In this document: positions 55,317-64,000 of the stretch, one piece after another
Layout of the letters: every line of letters begins with the position of its first letter
Numbering within the stretch: position 1 is the stretch's first letter
Source of the DNA: Cepaea nemoralis
Taxonomy: Eukaryota > Mollusca > Gastropoda > Stylommatophora > Helicidae
Assembly (NCBI GenBank): GCA_014155875.1
Contig: JACEFZ010004172.1
Coordinates: forward strand, 632,001 to 696,000
DNA: 64,000 nt
Direction: 5' to 3'
Made by a program: the position numbers and the translations under genes
The notes under the pieces: generated by a model
What the model was told of the DNA's origin: nothing
The model's input: only the letters and a program-made list of their open reading frames with translations
Database searches by the model: none

Positions 55317-55737
55317 ATATATATAGGAGTCAGGTCTTAGTCAGATGTGACTGAGCTACCATATAACAGTAGACGGTACTACCTGCTTTCTGTTAGCACC
55401 AAACATTGGGCGGCGCTTACCGAACCCGGCACCCACATTGTGCCAACGGCTTCGGGCGGAAGAGCGCAATTGGGAGGGTACAAGCCTTACCCTGGTGCGA
55501 GGAAATGCAATCTAAAGACAAAATGTCATGGCAGGGCAGACCAGGCCCTAAGCCTTGGTTGGCGGCTGGTCTAGGATCGAAGCTCCGACAGGCGAACAGT
55601 TAGAGCATTGCTTTGCTGATCCAGCAGCTTCTGCAGCTTGTCTTGTTCCAGATGTAGAGGTGTTACCTTTCCTCTGGAGTGAACTAGGCAAGCCGAGTGA
55701 GGGAGGGATCATGCTGCATGGGCAACACAGGATCTTT

Positions 55738-57411
55738 ATATTTTAGCCCCTCCCCCGATGTGTCTCCACCTTGCCGTGGTGGGGGAGCTTGCGTGTCCCA
55801 TCGAAATCACATGTGCTTGCCGATGGATGAAAACTACATATCAGACAGCTCTTGGGATAGGGACCAGACTAAGCGAGACACAACTTGCTGCTCTGCAGGT
55901 AGACTGAGGATAACAGTCAAAAGATTAAATCAGGTACACGAAGGCAGAAGACCTTGGTCCGGACAATACAATAAGGCTCTCTGTCGAGGGCTGTGGCTGA
56001 ATGCCTCTAAGCCACAAACCCGCGGATCTGAGAGCCGGGTCGATACACACTTACCGATAAATAGAGGTGAGATACTGAGCACGCTACATGCCCAGTTCTG
56101 ATACTTGTTTGAAGGCTCTCAGCTGGGGGATATGACGGATTCCCAGATGAGAGGGCCTGGCCGTTTCTCGCTCACTGCTACATGGAGGTAAGGTGCTGAG
56201 CGGCAGCACATGTAGCCTACTTCGTGAGCGAGAATAAAAATGCAAAAAATGTCCCAGTCGAATAAAATGGCTACGAAAACTGTCTGTATCTAACACATAG
56301 ATTGTAGACAAAAGTGAAAAAACGTCTCAATAACACGAAATGGAACGCACGGCTAGCGAATCCATTGCGTGGTCCGAAGTCAAAAGCAAAAGATTACCGA
56401 GTGGATGTCGCCCGCAGTCTGACTGTTCCTGGTGTGTGCTTGAGCGACCAGTGGCAAGCGAGATGCCCAACACATGGAAGTGAGGAACTAAAGCAGCCAT
56501 GAGCAGGACGTCGCAACTCCTTGGGTGAGCCCAGTCTCAGAGCAATATGTGCTGGCTCTGCAATTATGGAAGCCTCCTTGGATAGGCCCATGGTCTGCCC
56601 CTGCCTTCCCTTGAGGGTTAACCGTGATGTCGATGATCGTTCTATCTTGACCAGCTGAGATGTGGGCGACATCACAACAATAAGTCTAATGTGCCTCGAA
56701 ATCCGAGGAAGCTAACCTCATTAAAAAATGCCTGCTGAAGTTGGAAGTGCCGTCCTACGGGTGGCAAACTAAAAATTGGCACTACGCATTTACGTCCGAG
56801 TAAAATGTCTCGTCTGAATGTCTCTCGTGCTAGGAACAGCTCTGACTACCTAGTTTCCGAATGCCGCTCTTGTTCGGAACAGCTCTGACTAGGTAGTTTT
56901 CCGAATGTCTGTCGTTCCTGGAACAGCTCTGATGGGCGCAACGACAAGCACATGTCCGAAAACTCGCTGAGTGGATACCGTCTGCAGACCTGTCTGGTTT
57001 GTGCGGGAACGGCCCGGGGCGAACGAAATGCCCAATATATTGAAGTGAGGAATTAATGCAGCCATGAGCAGGTCGTGACAATTCCCTTGGTGAGCCCAGT
57101 ACCAGGGCGCTATGTGTCGGCCTTGCAACTATGGAAGCAACCTTGGATGGCGGAAAATGCTATGGACTGTCCCTTCCTTCTCTTGAGGGATGACCGAAGT
57201 CCTCGACTGTTCCAACTTGACCAGCTGAGATGTGGACGGTACCACAAAAGTGAGAGTCTCCCAGTAATGCTAACCTGGTCAAAAATGCACGCATAAGCCG
57301 GATGTGTTGACCTAAGGGTTTTCAACCCAAGGGTGCCTAACGCACACCGCAATGACATCTGAAAAAACACTCCGGATGAACGAAAAGAAGAAGAAGAAGA
57401 TATTTTAGCCC
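55738..57411 (+). mobile_element. Short ingi derivative (RIME-like): 5' ribozyme plus 3' UTR only
   Basis: Seen: the 12-bp ATATTTTAGCCC at 55738-55749 and 57400-57411 flanks the insert 55750-57399. The first ~200 bases resemble 12303-12500 of the ingi-type LINE; the last ~1 kb resembles its 3' UTR, including AAATGGAACGC-type repeats, and ends CTCCGGATGAACG then (GAAGAA)n. The endonuclease, RT and RNase H are absent. Known: trypanosome ingi/L1Tc elements have short partners (RIME, NARTc) with exactly this make-up. No long ORF. Confidence 0.75.
55750..55812 (+). ncRNA. HDV-like (Pr77-type) ribozyme fold, ingi derivative
   Basis: Seen: 7-bp P1 CUCCCCC (55750-55756) with GGGGGAG (55781-55787). 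P3 hairpin from ACC (55768-55770) to GGU (55778-55780) sits directly before the P1 3' strand. P2 is AUGUG (55758-55762) with CACAU (55808-55812), preceded by CGAAAU (55802-55807), much like the HDV joining strand with its catalytic C. The P1 start coincides exactly with the base after the TSD. P4 is weak or absent in my reading. Confidence 0.6.
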
Positions 57412-58179
57412 AGGCTTTGTGCTATGGAGAGGCAATAACTCTATCACTGGTCTTAACTGGTCTCAGAATCAAAGCGAGAGGCAACTGTTATGGGTTATAA
57501 GTCCCTGTTAATTGGCGTAGACATGGGGCGCCAAGCGTTGCCTCTGACGGTGGGAGACACCTACAGGTGTCACTGATCAGCTACCGCCCGCCTCAAGCTG
57601 GGTAGCCCCCGGCCAATTGGGTGCTGATCCGCCACAGCCTGCCTGCTTCAATGGGTGCTTGGGGCTAGGACAAAATCTGAATCGCAGGCTGTAAAACCAA
57701 TGCACCAGGTACAAATAAAAAGAAAAAGAAAAACCTCACGGCTTGCAACCTGGAATGTGAGAACCATGTGTCCAGGATTTTTCACTGACTTGACCAATAT
57801 TGACGATGTGAGAAAAACGACTGTGATTGATGCCGAACTCAATCGTCTTAACATTGATATTGCTGGCCTGCAGGAGACTCGCCTCGCTGAGGAAGGGTCA
57901 CTCAGCGAAAACAATTACACCTTTTTTTCGAATGGTAGAGGGCAGGCAGATAAAAGGCAACACAGTGCAGGCTTTGCAGTGAAGAATTCGCTACTGGGAA
58001 TGATTGAAATTCCAGCAGGAGGAAATGAAAGACTATTATCCCTGCGCTTGGCAACCTCTTGTGGTTTTGCCACCATTATTACTGCATATGCACCGACACT
58101 GGATTCCTCTGATGATGTGAAGGATTCGTTCTATGAGAAGTTAGACTCTGTGATCAAGGCAGTTCCAAAATCTGACTGA
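57412..58179 (+). pseudogene. LINE family H 5' UTR and endonuclease N-terminal fragment
   Basis: Seen: leader to 57650 matching (inverted) 3480-3700, then an open frame: TSRLATWNVRTMCPGFFTDL (Asn box), IAGLQETRLAEEGS (Glu box), AGFAVKNSLLGMIEIP, and ATIITAYAPTLDSSDD (Tyr/Asp box), ending VPKSD where the inverted end begins. Known: first half of an APE-type endonuclease of the 'craniofacial development protein 2-like' type. The GDFN and SDH boxes are missing, so no activity is expected. The frame is otherwise clean. Confidence 0.8.
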
Positions 58180-58188
58180 GACCTGACT

Positions 58189-58292
<104 letters not shown>

Positions 58293-58390
58293 CTAGCTGA
58301 CCCGGCCCGGCTTCGCCCAGTCCTTGGTGGGGAGCATCTCATTTAATTCATATAAGTAGTCATATAAGTTCCCGTTCCCGTTACCGACTA

Positions 58391-58433
<43 letters not shown>

Positions 58434-58647
58434 GACCCGGCCCGGCATCGCCCAGCTCCTGGTGTGGAGCATCTCATTTAATTCATATAAGTAGTCATAT
58501 AAGCTCACGTTCCCGTTCCCGACTATCTATCTGTCTGTCTGTCTGTCTATCTGTCTGTCTGTCTGTCTGATCCGGCCCGGCTTCGCCCAGCCCCTGATGG
58601 GGAGCATTTAATTTAATTCATATAAGTAGTCATATAAGTTCCCGTTC

Positions 58648-58678
<31 letters not shown>

Positions 58679-60119
58679 ATCATTTATTGGTTGCAGTTAG
58701 AACAACCTTAGATAAACGAAGACCAACTTACAAAAAGCATTAGAAAGAGCTCTTGAAAGATCTTTACATCTTCCCCAACAATTAACTTGAGTAAATGGAG
58801 CAGCGGCAGCAGCAGCAGAAGAAGAAGAAAAAGGAGGAGTAGGAGCTGGGAGGAGGAAGAGGGAGGTGGAGGAGGGAGGAGTAGGAGGGAGGAAGAGATA
58901 GGCGGAGAGAGGAGGAGGAGGGAAGAGGAGGGAGGAGGAAGGAGGAGGAGTAGTAGGGAGGAGGAGGGATTAGGAGGAGGAGAGAGGAGGAAGGAGGAGG
59001 ATGAGGGAGGATGAGGAGGGAGGAGGAGGGGAGGAGGAAGAGGGAGGAGGGGGAGGAAGGAGAAGGAGGAGGGAGAAGGAGGAAGGAGAAGAACGCAGGA
59101 GGAGGAGGGAGATGGAGGAGGAGGAGGGAGGAGGCAGAGGGGAGGATGAAGAGGGAGGATGAAGAGGGAGGAGGAGGAGGGATGTGGAGGGAGGAGGGAG
59201 GAGGAGGAAGGAGGTAGAGGGAGGAGGAGGAGGGAGGAGGAGAGAGGATGAGGAGGGAGGAGGAGAAGGGATGAGGAGGAGGGAGGAGGAAGAAGGAGGG
59301 AGGAGAAGGAGGAGGAGGGAGGAGGGGGATGACGTAGGAGGAGGAGGAGGGAGGAGGAGTAGGGAGTAGGAGGAGAGAGGAGGAGAAGGGAGGAGGAAGG
59401 AAGAGGAGAGATTAGGAGGAGGGAGGAGGCAGGAAGAGGGAGGAAGAGGAAAGAGGAGGAGGAGGGAGGAGGAGGAGAAAGAGGGAAGAGGAGGAGGGAG
59501 AGGGAGGAGGGGAGGGGAAGAGGGTAGGAGGTGGAGGAGGGGAGAGGAGGAGGATGAGGAATAAACGCATATGCCTGTAGATTTAATAATGGCTGAAGTT
59601 GTTCCATGTCTTCTTAGAGTTGGCGACAGTGTAAAGAAATATAAAATCTTCAAACTTGATAGAGATAAGGTAACTATTATTTATTTATTCTTTAAGCATA
59701 AAAAGATGAGTTACAATGTTATGCATTATGCATAATTTTTATGAAAACTTTGAAAATGCCTTAAAGATTGTATCACTATTTATTATAACTTATATGCCGG
59801 TATATAACTATGGACTAAGAGTTTATAAATCTTTGAAAACGATGCAACAATATGACTATAAGTTATACAGAAAAGTTATGCCCCTTGAAATAACTTTTAC
59901 AGAGTTAAGTCCCCTCGCTGTATAGAAATTACAATGAAAATGGAAAATTAAATAATATTGGGTAAGCAGCCGATTTCACACTAAAAAAAATATCACAGTG
60001 GGCTGCGCTGGAATGAAAGGAAGACGTGTAGAAAATTTCATCTCAATCGGATGGGCCGTTCGCGAGCGCATAAAGGACATACGGACATACAGACAGACGG
60101 AGATCGCCTTTTATATATA

Positions 60120-60122
<3 letters not shown>
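58293..60122 (-). mobile_element. Helitron-like repeat, copy 3
   Basis: Seen on the minus strand: starts A|TCTTATATATAAAAGGCG at 60122, body matching 11421-11830, and ends in tandem CCCGGC/GGGCGAAGCC units and CTAG|T at 58293. The A and T outside both ends fit Helitron insertion. Its middle holds the polypurine tract. The short frame at 59613-59680 ([14 protein letters not shown]) is isolated and unassigned. Confidence 0.65.
58817..59560 (+). repeat. Polypurine (GGA)n-rich tract, about 740 bp
   Basis: Almost only G and A, mostly GGAGGA/GGAGGGA units with scattered GAT and GTA. The long Pro/Ser/Leu frames on the minus strand are translations of this repeat, not genes. Such tracts can form triplex or quadruplex DNA. 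Confidence 0.92.

Positions 60123-60201
<79 letters not shown>
60123..60201. repeat. (TA)n microsatellite
   Basis: About 80 bases of TA, directly beside the left end of Helitron-like copy 3 and the family D fragment. Confidence 0.95.
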
Positions 60202-60203
<2 letters not shown>

Positions 60204-60490
60204 TCAAGTGCCATGCTGGCTGGCATTGGCGTTCATGACTCTCCATAGATTTTGGTCTTTGGTTTTTCTGGATCAACTCGCTGTTGATATTCCTCCATGC
60301 CACCATCAAAATCCATCCAGTATCATTTGTCTTGATCTGCTTCTGCCTCTCTTCCCCTCGACCTTTCCAGTTGTCACAATGTTCTCTAATGCCTCTCTTC
60401 TCATCACATGACCAAAAATGCTGTTTGCCTCTTTCTTATTGTTGTATATAATGTTCTAGTTTCATTAGCCTCTTTCAGGCCTTCGTTGTT
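60202..60490 (-). pseudogene. LINE family D 3' end fragment
   Basis: Matches 49303-49590 with scattered changes: minus strand MAWRNINSELIQKNQRPKSM is in the same place as the D tail. It ends in the GATGATA-type tail at 60202, at the edge of the TA array. Confidence 0.75.
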
Positions 60491-60547
60491 AGTTATATAT
60501 GTACATACAATAATACAATAATATCACTATTTATTTCTTGTTTACTA

Positions 60548-61033
60548 CACCTAGCGAGAGATCAACAGCAACGAGAGAAGCTGAGGGACCTAAACCCCCA
60601 GTATATCCATCATCCGTGCTGTCTCTCTTAGAGACCTATCTGTTCTTTATCTCTAACAATAAACAGCAACGAGAGAAGCTGTGTTAGACACACTATCATC
60701 CATCACCAAGGCTGTCTCTGGTATACACCGTTCCATGGTTTCCACTAAGGGATATGCACTCACACACAGCAAGAGAAAACCTCGGTGTTTCGCATCAGTA
60801 CCACACATTATAATAATCTTCTTCGCTGACCAACCCATATCATGTATATTACCGGTGGTCTGATCTTATACAACCCCAATAACACAATGCATTGGAGGAT
60901 TTGATCCTACAATGTGTGGTATAAATATCAACCCTGCTGACCCGACTTCATACGGAACAGTTTGAGTGAAGCCTCATATTTTTAGACCTTCTAATTCTGT
61001 ATATCCCATGTGGCACATCACCGGAACTATACC

Positions 61034-61086
<53 letters not shown>

Positions 61087-61215
61087 ACTCTCCACTCTCC
61101 CTCTTTCCTTTCTCATGCATTTCATATACATTTGTATGTATATGGTTGTATGAATGTTTGTTGATGTGTGTAGATGTATGTATGTATGCTCACACATATC
61201 AGTCCACCCAGACTT
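60548..61215 (-). repeat. Unnamed ~570-bp repeat, copy 2 (inverted)
   Basis: Inverted match to 48560-49125, with a short duplication near 60660-60690 (CAGCAACGAGAGAAGCTG appears twice). Where copy 1 has a GA/G tract this copy has a run of 51 C at 61036-61086. Confidence 0.7.
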
Positions 61216-62149
61216 TAGGATTCTCTTGGTACACACATAAAGGAGCATAGAATATCATTATTATTACCATCATACTTATGTGCACACATCATTGCTCTTT
61301 AACAGTCATCAACTTTACTGGCACCCATCTCTTCATTGTTCTCATGTTTTCATCTTTTCATTCTTCTCATCCCGTTCTTATGCCTTAATGTAGTCACTGG
61401 AGGGTCTTCTCTGTGATTATATTTTGTGTTTTGTGTATGTATTTGTTTGCTGATGAACGCTAGTTGCCACAACATTCTTTGTTTTTCGTAATTCTGTTCT
61501 GTAAAGCTGCATTACTTTGCGTTATTTTACATTGTTTACCTTCTGTTTATCCTGGACTGTTGGACAACAAGCAAGGCTTTCAGTACCATGCAATGTGAAG
61601 TTGATTGCACTAATATACTTTTAATGAGGCATACGACAAAATTATTAATTATGTTCTAGAGCACAATAACACAAACATTACCATAAACACTAACTTAACA
61701 TTATTAAAAGTACTTTAGAAGTAAAAATAGAAATGTATTTATTCTTCACTCAAGCACGAGTATATATTTATGTTCATATAGATTGCCTTCCAAATTAAAG
61801 CATGGGGGAATTTTAAGGGAGCTGTCAAATGCATTTAAAAATGATGAAAGATGATAAATGTAATGCCCATTCAGATAGTGGGGAAACAAACATGCCAACA
61901 GCCTGGGAATTGCACTGAACCATGCATTATGGAATACAAGTAACACTGTTGAATAATAGCCATCCAACAAGATCAGTACCTAGACCAGGGATGCTGGTGG
62001 TGTCATAGATTTGGAGCTAATCTATAGTGCTGATGTGCTCTGCTGATTAAAGTTGATGTATTGGCCAAACAAAACAGCAACTATATCCCATGCATTATAA
62101 TGGGCATAATGATAATCCCCTGAAAAATTCAGTCAACATGCTAGTCAGT
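61216..62149. other. Unassigned intronic stretch
   Basis: AT-rich; no recognised motifs or repeats. Confidence 0.3.
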
Positions 62150-62830
62150 AACAGGACCAGCAACATTTAGTAGATGCGGTTGTTGCACACAGTGAACAAC
62201 TAGGGTTAGAACTGAATAGTATTGAACAGAACAGATTATGGTCTTCACTGGGAAGAAGGAAATACCACAATGTGATATACGAGTAAATGGGCATATTCTT
62301 AAGCAAGTGAATCAATGCAGTTATCTTGGAACAGTCATAACATCTGATTGGAGATGCCTTGAAGAGATTAGAACAAGAATTGCCATTGCGAAGGTAGCCT
62401 TTAGCAAGATGAAAAACATACTGACCAATAAAAAGATATCAATAGAAACGAGAAAAAGTGTGTTGAAGTGCTACATAGAACCCTTACTTTTGTATGGATG
62501 TGAAGCGTGGACAATGAGCAGTCAAGCTGAAAAAATCTGATGGCTGTAGAAATGTGGTTTCTGAGGAAAATGCAAAGAATACCATGGACAGATACTGATT
62601 AGAGTCATTAGATGTAGACAGTCAAAATTTTTTGAGCATATTATGAGAAGAAATGGCAAGATCGAAGGGAAAAGACCAAGGGGAAGACCGAGAAGTAAAT
62701 ATCTGGATGGCTTGGACACATGGCATGGTCGAGACAGGAACACGGAGCTGATCCAAGACTCTGGAGATCGAATGAGATGGCAGAACATGACAACACACGC
62801 TTATCGGCATGGCACATGATGGATAAAGGG
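62150..62830 (+). pseudogene. LINE family E RT C-terminal fragment
   Basis: Seen: AHSEQLGLELNS, then VNQCSYLGTVITSDWRCLEE, IAIAKVAFSKMKNILTNKK, EPLLLYGCEAWTMSSQ, and after frame changes GRPRSKYLDGLDT-type and RNTELIQDS. DNA matches 51400-52100 (inverted). A deletion near 62586 and several frame breaks are present. Confidence 0.8.
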
Positions 62831-63455
62831 CTAGTCAATACACTTTTTGTTCAATCTCCCAGGTTGAAGAAGATAGTGGAACAGGCTTGGATGGCCAAGG
62901 AGAGGCAACACAGATATGGTAAGAATGAAGGAAGAGAAGATGATAAAATGAGTATGAGCTTGCAGTCAAATCCGAAGAAAAATGTAGGCCCACCAACAAA
63001 TTTTAGAGCATGTATAAGAAATCTAAAGAGAGAATAAAGAAGTCATTTGTAACTCAGATGGGTAATGAAGGAGCCCTCCATAAGTTCAGGGATTTCCAGA
63101 GACAAATGAATAGGGAAAATACAAACCATTTTATCCTCATTATTTTCAACTGATTGTGAAACGGCCTCTGGATGGAGGTAAAAAAAGGAATGAGAATTCA
63201 TTATTCAATATTTGTTACAGACAGACATAGGACACAGAAAACTTTACAAGATGTAAGATATGTTGAACATAACTATAGAGACTTTATTTTTGCAATATGA
63301 TATTATGCATGCAATAAATAAAAGTAAGAAAATTGCTCCAGCTCATAAGCACATTACCACCGCTGAATTTACTTAATGATTCTACAGTGAAATTGAGAAA
63401 TGCTGGAACTTTTGCATATGATGGTTAATTTTGAATTCCACCAAAGGCAGAAAAG
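62831..63455. other. Unassigned intronic stretch
   Basis: A basic frame at 62850-63037 (RLKKIVEQAWMAKE) has no family I recognise. Otherwise nothing. Confidence 0.3.
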
Positions 63456-64000
63456 ATTTACTGTGGCAATGAACCTATAGGATGCTTTCTACAGTGTTGA
63501 TTTTGCAACATTGTTATCTTGTGTAGTAAACCGTGAAGTAAGTCATGTCTGGTATGCTGGATAGTGACCACCTTGATGAAGAGATCGGTTGCTCTCTGGT
63601 TAGGAACCTGGGCATCAGAACCAGTCCTGGTCTGCCACAAGAATCCTCACTGTCAAACATACTATTTAAAATCCACACACTAAAAGTAGCCTAGATTAAA
63701 ATAAAAGGACCTGGAAGGATTTTGATATTTACGGATAACATTCTCATGTATAGAACAGGTTACAACAAACATGAAATTTGCAGGGCTCATTGCAAGCGAT
63801 CACTCACTGGTGTATTGATACATGTCCAGAAATTAATTTGTACAAGCCTTGTGTAATGTGGTGTTCGCTGAATAATTCCATAATAAAATCTGACCTGTGT
63901 GACGTCACTCTAAAAGGGCTGATCATTAAGCTTATGAGTAGGCAAAAATACTTTGGAATAATATTTGATAGCAGCCTGTTTAAATATCATGTCAAACAAA
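63456..64000 (+). pseudogene. Diverged LINE (family A-like) RT fragment, running off the window
   Basis: Seen: in broken frames DAFYSVDFATLLSCVVNRE (first-Asp region), SPGLPQESSLSNILFKI, GRILIFTDNILMYRTGY (in place of FADDxLxY), then CVMWCSLNNSI and QKYFGIIFDSSLF. These align in order with family A at 22480-22760 and 40930-41050. The second catalytic Asp is Asn and stops are frequent. Confidence 0.65.

Noticed and set aside
58708..59653. Long Pro/Ser/Leu-rich ORFs (up to ~300 codons) on the minus strand
   Set aside because: They are translations of the polypurine tract; several frames are open at once, which is expected of a stop-poor repeat.
59582..59680. Possible further SNF8 exon ([14 protein letters not shown]...) with AG/GT edges
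   Set aside because: It does not match the SNF8 sequence expected after NGG and it lies inside Helitron-like copy 3.

Overview
The window is non-coding-rich DNA from an animal nuclear genome. It contains three exons of one conserved host gene with canonical GT/AG splice sites, and almost everything else is transposable-element (TE) sequence. The mix of LINEs with APE-type endonuclease, an ingi-type LINE with RNase H, Gypsy LTR elements, a Penelope-like fragment, tRNA-derived SINEs, Helitron-like repeats and a hammerhead 'retrozyme' array suggests an invertebrate with a large genome. A lophotrochozoan such as a mollusc seems most likely, but that is inference. No rRNA gene, CRISPR or bacterial operon is seen.

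Host gene. Exons at 926-976, 8953-9091 and 48408-48512 (+) encode consecutive parts of SNF8/VPS22/EAP30, an ESCRT-II subunit, with compatible splice phases. The introns are about 8.0 kb, 39.3 kb and more than 15 kb, so the rest of the window is intronic TE sequence. The first exon lies before the window and the remaining exons after it.

Intron 2 (977-8952) holds fragments of RT/RNase H LINEs, a 5' UTR plus endonuclease LINE piece on the minus strand, a piggyBac-like end and a SINE with perfect target-site duplications (TSDs). A Penelope-like fragment occupies 1-840.

Intron 3 (9092-48407) holds, in order: a Helitron-like repeat (11421-17566) carrying a nearly intact ingi-type LINE (12303-about 17190) with an HDV-like ribozyme fold at its 5' end; a decayed EN/RT LINE (about 17577-22280) containing a SINE and another LINE; and a nested stack. 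In the stack, a LINE RT copy (22454-41716) is split by an 18.1 kb Gypsy element (22847-40917, 5-bp TSD). That Gypsy is split by a second Gypsy (25132-36877, 4-bp TSD). The second Gypsy is split in turn by a tandem array of six 402-bp units with hammerhead ribozymes (31144-33662, 11-bp TSD) and by a truncated LINE (27287-27831). More LINE fragments, one with a twin-priming inversion, and simple repeats follow.

Intron 4 (48513-64000) is a mosaic of LINE 3' ends, two more Helitron-like copies, SINEs, long TA arrays, a 740-bp polypurine tract, and a short ingi derivative (55750-57399) that keeps only the ribozyme-bearing 5' end and the 3' UTR.

Local labels used below: A = RT/RNase H LINE; B = EN/RT LINE with (GAAT)n tail; C = RT LINE with a C-terminal zinc finger; D, E, F = further EN/RT LINEs; G = ingi-type; H = LINE known here only by its 5' UTR and endonuclease. 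These labels are mine, not database names. Because the tandem SNF8 exons, TSDs and ORF continuities can be read directly, the nesting order is the best-supported result; family names rest on motif recognition without searches.
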